A DNA stretch of 64,000 nt from Phyllostachys edulis (lineage: Eukaryota; Streptophyta; Magnoliopsida; Poales; Poaceae), in assembly GCA_036346405.1 (NCBI GenBank), contig CM070562.1:112988939-113052938 (forward strand), read 5' to 3'. Below, one piece after another: positions 55,865 to 64,000 of this stretch. The notes beneath the pieces were generated by a model. The model was given only the letters and a program-made list of their open reading frames with translations, did not search any database and was not told the origin of the DNA. Position numbers and translations under genes: made by a program. Within the stretch, counting starts at the first letter, position 1. Each line of letters begins with the position of its first letter.

Positions 55865-56720
55865 AGTCCCAGCAGTTTGTGACTTTGTTGATGTCTTTCC
55901 GCCGATCTTCGAGGGATGCCACCGTTCGAGACCTCGAGTTTGTCATTGAGTTGGCTCCGGTACCCCCTATCTCAAAGAGGCCTTATCGGATGCCACCGAG
56001 CGAATTGGTAGAGTTGAAGAAGCGATTAAGTGAGCTGCAAGAGAAGGGTTTCATCCGCCTAGCTCATCTCCTTGGGGTTGTCCGGCAATCTTCGTAAAGA
56101 AGAAGGGCGGTACTACGCATGTATGCGTTGATTACCGCCCACTTAATGAAGTGATGAAAAGAACAAGTATCCATTGCCCGCATCGGCGATCTCTTGATCA
56201 ATTAAGCGGAGCTCGAGTTTTCTCCAAGATTGATCGAGAGTGGGATATCATCGAGTTGGATTCGGCTGAGGATATTCAAAACGGCGTTCTCTACTGCTTC
56301 TGGCTTGTACGAGTACCTTTGTCATGTCGTTAAACAACCAATGCTCTGCCTTGTTCATGAACCTCATGAATTCGGTATTCATGGAGTATTTGGATAAGTT
56401 TGTCGTGGTCTTCATCGATGATATTCTTATCTATTCCAAAACGATGAGGAACATGCCGAGCATCTGAAGCTTGTGTTAGGCAAGCTACGTGAGCACCAAC
56501 AGTCTGCGAAGTTCAGCAAGTGTGCGTTACGTTGAAGGAAGTGGCTTTCTTAGGCCATATTCTTTCAGCGGGAGGTAGAATATTGATCCTAACAAGGTCA
56601 CCGATGTTCTTTCATGGAGTCCGCCCGCCGGTCACCGAAGTGCGGAGTTTTCTTGGTTTAGCGGGATATTATCGCGCTTTATCGAAACTTCTCCAAGATC
56701 ATGAAAGCCAATAGCGGAGT
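55865..56720 (+). pseudogene. pol: Element X reverse transcriptase
   Basis: From 55,930: VRDLEFVIELAPVPPISKRP, then YRMPPSELVELKK, the N-terminal signature of Tekay/Del RT. Further blocks are CVDYRPLNEV near 56,125, DQLSGARVFSKID near 56,195, the catalytic FIDD at 56,411-56,422 in VVVFIDDILIYSK, and EVRSFLGLAGYYRAL near 56,640. There are five or more slips. The domain would synthesise the DNA copy. Confidence 0.85.
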
Positions 56721-57210
56721 TGCTCAAGAAGGACAAGAAGTTCTTGTGGTGCGATGCTTGCATGGCAAGTTTCCATATACTCAAGAAGCGTTTGACCACG
56801 CTCCGTTCTTGTTCTTCACGATATCCATCGCACCGATATCTTTTGCGATGCTTCTCGTCGAGGCCTCGGTTGTGTCCTATGCAAGAAGGCAAGGTAGTGG
56901 CCTATGCATCAAGGCAATTGAGACCTCATGAACTCAACTACCCTACTCATGATTTGGAGTTGGTGGCTGTGATTCATGCACTTAAGATTTGGCGACATTA
57001 CCTAATCGGTGTCGTTGTGAAGTGTATTCGGATCACAAAAGCCTCAAGTACTTGTTCACCCAACTGACTGAACCTCGGGCAAAGGAGATGGTTGGAGTTG
57101 ATCAAGGATTATGATATGGGTATTCACTACCATCAGGGCAAGGCTAATGTCGTTCTTGATGCGCTTAATCATAAAGCGCATTGTAATGCCTTAGTGCTCA
57201 AGGAGCATTA
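56720..57210 (+). pseudogene. pol: Element X RNase H
   Basis: VVAYASRQLRPHELNYPTHD, then LELVAVIHALKIWRHYLIG (56,890-57,010) and SDHKSLKYLFTQ-like residues near 57,030, then a YHQGKANVV-like block (57,130). This matches the element E domain split by the solo LTR. Confidence 0.8.
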
Positions 57211-57299
57211 GCCCTCTCTTCTCGAGGCATTCCGGCGTCTCAACTTGGAGATAGTTGAGCATGGATCTCTCGCTGCCATGGTTGTGCAACCAACCTTGG

Positions 57300-58110
57300 T
57301 GGATCGGATCAAGTCCGCTCGGCGATCGGTTTGGGGTGAGCCACATTAAGGCAAATGTCAAGGCGGGACGAGCCAAGTGCTTTTAGAGGATGAGCATGGT
57401 GTTGTGAGGTTTCGAGACAGCGCCTTGTGGTTCAAAGGACATGGAGTTGCGAATTTGATCCTCATGAAGCCCATGATTCGCCTTTATCCATTCATCCGGG
57501 GCCACAAAGATGTATCAAGATCTCCGCGAGATTTTGGTGGACCCGAATGAAGAGGAGATCGCGAAGTTCGTTGCGAGTGCGGCGTGTGTCGCCGTGTCAA
57601 GGCGAACATCGGCGTCTGTTGGGCTTGACCTTTGCCAATTCTGAGTGGAAGTGGGATTCGATCGGAATGGATTTCATCACGGTCTACCCATCCCGAAGAA
57701 GAATGATGCCATTTGGGTGCGTCATCGATCGATTGACTAAGGTGGCACATTTCCTTCCGTCAAGGCGAACCGGGTAGGTCTTTTGGCGGAACTCTATATC
57801 GCCCGCATCGTGAGTTTGCACGGTGTGCGAAAACGATTGTGTCGGATCGTGGATCCTTTTCACGTCTCGTTTTTGGCATAGCTTGCAGAGGCTATGGGCA
57901 CTCGTCTTGCTTTTAGCGGCATTTCACCCTCAAACGATGGTCGGGCAGAGAGGTCAACCAGGTTTTGGAGGACATGCTTCGTGCTTGTGTCCTTTCTATA
58001 GGAAGCATTGGGAGAAATGCTTGCCATTGGCCGATTTTCTTATAACAATGCTTTCGAGCCGGTCTCGGCATGGCACCTTTTGAGGCCTTATCACGGGAGA
58101 AGTGTAGAAC
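57300..58110 (+). pseudogene. pol: Element X integrase
   Basis: A zinc-domain remnant with HPG and C-GVCRRVK lies near 57,490-57,600. WKWDSIGMDFITV at 57,643-57,681 has the first catalytic Asp at 57,670-57,672. Next come VIDRLTKVAHFLP (57,721-57,759) and an IVSDRGS-type block near 57,838-57,853 with the second Asp. Frames change repeatedly. Confidence 0.8.
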
Positions 58111-58700
58111 CCGTTGAGCTGGTGAGAGACGGTGAAGACCTCTCTTTGGCGGACTCAATCAATGAGGCGAGCGCCAAGTCGGCTTATTAAATGGCGTTTG
58201 CTTGCAGCTCAATCGAGCAAAAGAGCTATGCGGATCGCCGTCGGCGTGAGTTACGTTTTGAGCCTAATGACTTTGTTTATCTCAAAGTCTCTCCTTTGAA
58301 GGGCCATCAACGTTTGGCGTCAAGGGCAAGTTAGCTCCTCGATATGTGGGTCCCTACCGCGTTATCGAGAAGAAGGAAGCTGTTGCCTATAAGTTGGAGT
58401 TGCCGGTGCACTTGTGGGAGTACATGATGTTTTCCATGTGTCCCAGCTTAAGAATGCCTCCGTGTTCCAAGCGAGGAAGCTCCGTTGGAAACCCTCGATG
58501 TCGAGAAGATTTGACCTATCGCGAGCACCTGTTCGGCGTGCTCGATGAGTCTGAGCGAAGGACAAGGAATAAGACCATCAAGTTCCTTAAAGTTGGTGGT
58601 CAAACCATTAGAGGATGAGGCTACTTGGGAAAAGAAGATGATCTCGTCATGGACTATCCATCTTTCTTTCTGAGTGAGCCAAATCTCGGAGACGAGATTT
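58110..58700 (+). pseudogene. pol: Element X pol C-terminus with chromodomain remnant
   Basis: FEPNDFVYLKVSPLKG (58,258-58,305), then YVGPYRVIEKKEAVAYKLEL (58,341-58,400), the GPY/F module. Then HDVFHVSQLKK-like sequence out of frame (58,425), RTRNKTIKFLKV, and EDEATWEKE near 58,611-58,635, a chromodomain core. It ends NLGDEIFV just before the PPT. Chromodomains steer integration to particular chromatin. Confidence 0.8.
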
Positions 58701-58702
58701 TT

Positions 58703-58714
58703 GTAAGGAGATTT
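58703..58714 (+). other. Element X polypurine tract
   Basis: The purine-rich GTAAGGAGATTT abuts the 3' LTR start TGTAACATCCC at 58,715. Confidence 0.6.
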
Positions 58715-61700
58715 TGTAACATCCCAAATGTATAATTAGGGTTATTCAAGCATAATTATATGTGTAGAAATTAAAACTTTTTCTCACATCTTGAAAAACC
58801 TAAAATCTCATGTGATTCTTGTCCAAGAGTTGTGTAATCCAAAACACAAAGCTCTTGTTGACCAAAAGTCAAATTCATTTTCCATCCATCTTAAATCTTG
58901 TGCCAATCAATTGGAAATATTTTCCCTTGGTCCAAAAACTGATGTGGGACCCTCTGAAAAATATCATGAGTTATAACACTTGTTGATAATTTTGGAGGCA
59001 AAACAATCCTTTAAACAACCTTCATGAATTTCCTGAGAAAAATGCAGTGCATAATAACCTCTGAAAATTTTATGCAAGGTTAAGCTCATTGTCGACAAGC
59101 TCTGTAAAAATTTCATGAATTTTGGAGTTGAAATGCTATCCCAAACAATTACATTAAGTCTCATTTGTTAGAAACTAAATTTAAAAGCCTACTGCTTTGT
59201 TCCTTGGGCTAGCCATGTTCAAGTGGTCGGCCCAACCATGTCTGCACCTCGGCGAGACCTCATCCCCACCTTGATCGAGTCGTGGCTGTTGGATCTACAT
59301 CCAACCGCCACGACCTCCTCTCAGTCAACAACGCAAGGACCTCCCAACCTTGTCTGGTCATAGCCCTTGGATTAACATCCAGCCGGCCACGACCTCCCAC
59401 GGCTATCAAACCTCAAAACCACCTTCCACCTTGTTGAGGTCTTGGCCCTTGGATTCAAGATCCACGGCCTGACCTCCCCTCCTGTTAAGCTAAGCAAACA
59501 TCCCACCTACATGAGGTCACATGCCGTTGGATCAAAGATCCACGGTCATGACCTCCCTGTGTCAAACCTCAAAGTCTACATCCCACCTTGATGAGGTCAC
59601 GACCATTGGATCAAAATCCATGGTCACGACCTCCTCCTCTCAATCTAACTAACAGACCTCCCTTTTAGCCTTTGTTGAGGTCGTGGCAGTTGGATTCGAG
59701 ATCCAAAGGCCACGACCTCCTCTGGCTTATCACAGCAAGGTCCTCCCGCCTTGGTGGTCGTAGCCCTTAGATCTAAATCTAAAGGCCATGACCTCCCTTG
59801 TGCGTTCGCAAGCTCGGGACCTCCACCTCTTTTGATCGTAGCCCTTAGATCTAAATCTAAAGGTCTGACCTCCCTTGCATTGCGCATCATATCAGACCTC
59901 CCGGTCATTGTGTGCCCTTGGATTTAAATCCAAAGGCCATGACCTCCCCTCATGTCTTTTTGATCGCGTGCGATTAAGTCCTCCTTGGAGGTCGCTTGTC
60001 GTTGGATGGAGATCAACGCTTTGGACCTCTGTCCCTTTTCCTCACGTGCGTTTTCGCGATTAAAAAATCGGAGGGCCACGACCTCCCCACCTTGATCGTG
60101 TGGTGGGACCTCCTCCGGCCACTTAAAACTCTAACGTTCAAAAATTGGATCCGATGGTTAGACCTCTCCGGGTCTTATCCAGCGGTCACCAAGACCTCCT
60201 GTTCTTCTCCTTCCTCTGCGCGCATCGAAGCTCGGCAGTGCGATGTCGTTAATCGACCTTGGGGTACATTATTGACTCTTTCTTGACCGCATTTAATGCA
60301 TGTCGACTTTCCGCCTCATTAGTCGACTCGACCTTGTCACCTTGTCAACCTTTATGTCTTGTCCACCCATGGACCAACCCGTGTAGGCTAAGCTCACCAT
60401 GGAGCTTAGCCCTACTCTCAACCTTCACCTCGGTCTATAAGTCACCCAGGAATCCTCCTTGGCTTCCTTTGCACACATTGACCTCGGCCTTGCACTTGTG
60501 CGTGGTGAGCTCCTCATCCCAAACTCACCTCCCATCTTGGCGCCATTGTTGATGTCCTTGGAGCTCCTCGGTGAGACAAGGGTTCGAGTGGCTCCCTCCT
60601 TCAAACCTTGCTCACTTTGCTCCTGAAAACCTCTTGGAAGTTAACCCTAACTTGAATTGTTTGGGCATTTTTGAGAGGTGGACAAAGTCGAGCTTGGGCT
60701 GATGCCTTGGGGCGTGAAGCTTCCTTGCCTTCCCCAACTCGGTCATCACCTCCGACCTCCCGGCACCTTAGGACCTCCGGTACACCTCCTGTTAGTCCTT
60801 TAGATCTTGGCACCGGCTGAATGCATGTTGCGGAGCTTAAGTTTTAGCTGCAGCTTGATGTGGCGTGGAGCTCCATTTTGCATTTTCGTATTTTTGGCCG
60901 TCTTGGGTTGTGTTTGTCCTCTCGGCTCAGCGGCGATTAAAACGTCGTCGCCGTCGAGAATGAGTCCATGGTGTCGCATAACACTATTGCGCTGCAGGAG
61001 ATATCCTTAGTTCTCATGCGAGAGTCTACATCGCCGGCGATGACCAAATCTTTGAGCTCGGGTCTTTGTCGGACACGCAGCTGCACCGTTGTCGTTTTAG
61101 GGCCAATTTTGCCGTGTTTAATCACGGTCATCAATTGCTCAATCTTGCAATCATTGGTTGGGTCTTGATGTTCTTAAATCCACCATTTATTGTCTTGTGA
61201 TTAAGACCTCCCGTAGCGCGGACCTCCTTGTGTCAGCGGCGCATTAACCTCTTGTCCAAGCACGTGCGTGCAAAGCCGTGGTTGTGAGCTCTGGGGCGTC
61301 GGACCTCCTCCAAGAAATCTGGGCGTCCAAGACCTCCCTTGCATAATCGTAGCCGTCCGGACCTCCTGGAAGTGCAGTGATGTTAGATCTATCGCTTAGG
61401 ACCTCCTCGAGGTCATCTCACCGTTGAGGACCTCCCTTTAGATCAGTCCGTTCAGGACCTCCTTTACGTGTTGTGGTCGTTGGATCTCCCATCTCTGACC
61501 CACGACCTCCCCCTCACCTCGCGCATGTGAGTTGCTAAGAGGTCAGGACCTCTGGACTTCACGTGGCGTGTGTGATGTTCTCTGGGAGGTCTTGAGCCGT
61601 TGGATCTGAGATCTGTGGCTCACGTCCTCCCATACCCTTGTGAGTTTTAGAAATTCGGTGAAGTCTTAGTTATAGTGAAATAAGGTATAGACTTTAGAAT

Positions 61701-64000
61701 TTCATATCTTCTTCGTTTTAAATCCTTTTGAGGTCATTCAAATTGTGTTAGCTCTGTCTTGAACTTAACTTTAATCCAAAAATGATTGTAAGTTGAGTTC
61801 AGCTCAGAAACGATTAGCCACTAGGTTTTAAAACTCCTTTGAATATACACTCAAAATTTATGTTTAACTTGTAAAACCCATAACTAATGCTCTGTAGGTT
61901 ATTTGTGAGTAAACCCAATTTTGTTAGCTTCCTCTAATAATGAACTCACTGTGAGAATTAGTTACGAGCATGTTGCTGTTATAGAAATGAGGACTTGTGC
62001 ATTATAATTTTGTTCAAGTTCTTGTTTTTGAAAAATTATAGAAAGTGCATAATAGCTCCAAATGAGATGAACTCAATTGTGTTATTCATCTCATGAGGTG
62101 CTGGTTTTACAATAAAAATCTCAGCCTCACCACTTTTCTAGAAAATGTTGCCTCATAATTAAATTAGTGAATAGTGCAGTTTGGTAATTTTTAGGGCTGA
62201 GCAGAATTGTTTTGCTCATATCTTTTGCATTGAGAATCCAAATCCATTGGTTCTTGTTGCAAAATTTCCTAAAATCATCCCTTGCTGCTGTAGAAAATTC
62301 AGGGTATTTGGAGTTCGTTTGCTGTGCTGTCTTTGTTGCCTTTAAGTCGTTCTTATCGGTTCTTTATAAGCTTTTCCGTTAGGTTTCGACATTTGTGGTG
62401 ATCCAGAAGCGACCCTCTGCCACAATTTGAGCAACAGCAACAAGGCAAGCAGTTTGACCATTTCCCATCATGTCCCATTACTTTAGAGCTTAATACTTTG
62501 TTTTACTTCTATGTATGCATGCTACTTTGTGTTAAATGTCGTTAGTAATCCTATAGTCGCATAATCTGTAGGAATTCTTTATCCTCTACTACCAATGAGC
62601 CTAGGTTATTAGCTGTGGTTTGAGCTCGTTGGATGAGCTCTTATCACTTAGTAGTTCGTTTCCTCTTTGCTAGACATGCTTAGCTATCGGTAGTATTGGG
62701 CGATCATCGACTTAGTCGATGATCTTGATCACTCAAAAATGATTATTACTCCTATATGTCCAGCACTTGTGCTTTGATTAATTGTAAAATCAAAAGCTGA
62801 AAATAAAAGATTGATTTAGACTTGGGCATATTGGATGGATGGTGCGGTTTTGGAATGTGGTGGTATGCACGGTCCCTAAGGACCGAGTACTTGAGTCACT
62901 AAGCCAAGCGCTTTAGCGTACTAACCACCTTGAGGCATATGGAACCCTCTTGACTAAGTACTCTAGGAGGTGTTAATTATGGCGAGCTCGGTTGGTGTGT
63001 TTTCAAAAACAAATGTATATGTATAGTGTGGGAGGAGCATTAGCTTAGGGTAGGTCGTCTAATGTCTCCTTCTCCCGTGGGTTGTGCAGCTCGTAATTAG
63101 CATTCATCCTTTGGAAAGGTCTCGTAGGACTTAGCCGTGCAGCACACACCTTGGAAGTGTGCGTAAAGGAAAGGCGATGCGGCGTGTGGGTGATGGTACA
63201 CCTGCGGGGGATAAAACTATTGAATAGCCTCGTCCTAGGTTATGGACATGCTTGGTAAGGTCGTTCAAGACTAGTCTCAAACTTTTAATTAAAACTTGAT
63301 GGGTTGGTATGAATGGATGTTCATGCTATTGTTGTGGTGACTTGGGTTAGTCACTTCGGGATTGTTCTTGTTGTTGTTATTATGTTATTATCGCGTTGTT
63401 ATTTCAACAATTAAAAATGCTTTGTCAAATTGCTTTCAATCTACTATGTTATTGCAAATGAAACTTGCTTTATGCTAAAATGAGTCCAAAGCCTCATCCA
63501 CTTAAATCAAGCTTGCATGTAGCTAAATTATAGTTCTCATTATCTTACCGTCGGTCTTGCAGTACAATAAACAAGTTATTGTACTCATTTGCTTCTTAAC
63601 AACTTTGTTGCGAGGAGGTAGAGCCCAAAGGGCTTTACTTTTCTTGTTGTCTTGGTGGTTGGGAAAGCGACTAGCTTGGCGGTCGGTCGATTGCCTTGTG
63701 GGCTAAAGGCACCTTGGTTGGCTCTTATTTTGGCCATCTTTATGGCACTTTTTGCTTCATTGTTATCTTTTTGTAATTATTGTTATTTGGCCTAAGGGCC
63801 TCTCTTTTGTAATATCTATTCCATATTAATGTTAACTTCGGTTTGTTGCTTATGTACTATGTGTTGTATGGAATTGATGCATTCTTTTGTTGTGAGGTAT
63901 GTGTCTTGCATTCAGGAAGTATACATCTCTCGAGACCGAGTTTATTTGGTTGATAATACTAGGGTCAATTGGATGACTAAGTATTATGAGCCTAATAAAT
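58715..64000 (+). mobile_element. Family X 3' LTR (truncated by window end)
   Basis: Colinear with the 5' LTR throughout: palindrome array 59,250-60,170, promoter palindrome and TATA-like site 60,387-60,442, acceptor AG 62,381-62,382 with short exon from 62,383, CTATTGAATAG 63,217-63,227, GAGTAC-type hairpin 63,561-63,585, ending at CCTAATAAAT. Confidence 0.92.

Larger units (their letters stand above)
48293..64000 (+). mobile_element. Family X full-length Ty3/Gypsy chromovirus (Tekay/Del-like), 3' end just beyond window
   Basis: The 5' LTR is 48,293-53,611 and the 3' LTR begins at 58,715 and is cut by the window end about a dozen bases before its expected CCGGTGCTCACA end. The internal region of only 5.1 kb holds a PBS, one gag-pol reading with many slips, and a PPT. 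The two LTRs are almost the same in AT-rich parts, so insertion was recent; differences are mostly small indels in GC-rich parts. The element interrupts element E RT. The left target flank is CCAAA (48,288-48,292), and the same five bases are predicted right of the element. Confidence 0.92.

Overview
The window is a stretch of plant nuclear DNA, most likely from a grass (rice tribe or a close relative). It holds one recognisable host gene, a class III peroxidase with GC-rich monocot-type exons at about 28.8-30.0 kb, set in deeply nested retrotransposons. Most long open frames are broken pieces of gag-pol genes. No rRNA, tRNA or CRISPR array was seen.

Layout. 1-2,812: minus-strand LTR sequence, a fragment of a very-long-LTR family (here 'family X') inserted into another LTR ('A'). 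2,813-3,247: short flank with a GT microsatellite and a small foldback element. 3,248-24,734: an old minus-strand solo LTR ('B') split twice, first by a FAR1/MULE-like DNA transposon remnant between two (TA)n tracts (3,925-7,450), then by a complete plus-strand Ty3/Gypsy element of the Tat type ('F', 9,447-22,530, perfect 5-bp target duplication TAACT). 24,735-26,859: the 5' end of a minus-strand Copia element. 26,860-31,021: the gene-bearing island with MITE-like foldbacks and the peroxidase gene. 31,022-32,244: the 3' end of a second minus-strand Copia element, cut by LTR 'C' (32,245-36,585), which is cut by a minus-strand Tekay/Del-like Gypsy element 'E' (3' LTR 'D' 36,586-40,748). E is itself cut twice by family X: a solo LTR inside its RNase H (42,494-47,746) and a full-length element inside its RT (48,293 to beyond the window end).

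How the parts relate. LTRs A, B, C, D and X are diverged relatives. They share colinear landmarks: a GAGTAC/GTACTC hairpin near the LTR 3' end, a CTATTCGAATAG block, and a splice-acceptor-like pyrimidine tract plus TAG followed by a short frame containing Gln-Gly-Lys. This suggests that these LTRs contain an intron and a conserved small downstream exon. Element F carries downstream of pol a reverse-strand gene with about ten exons bounded by GT/AG signals, encoding a plant 'gypsy-type transposon' domain followed by coiled coil. Arrays of short imperfect palindromes occur in the LTRs of both X and F, with different sequences.

Caution. The two LTRs of X agree closely in AT-rich parts but differ by clustered small indels in GC-rich, CG-containing parts, and the peroxidase first exon has two single-base frameshifts. 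Part of the apparent gene decay here may therefore be consensus error in methylated, GC-rich DNA rather than biology.
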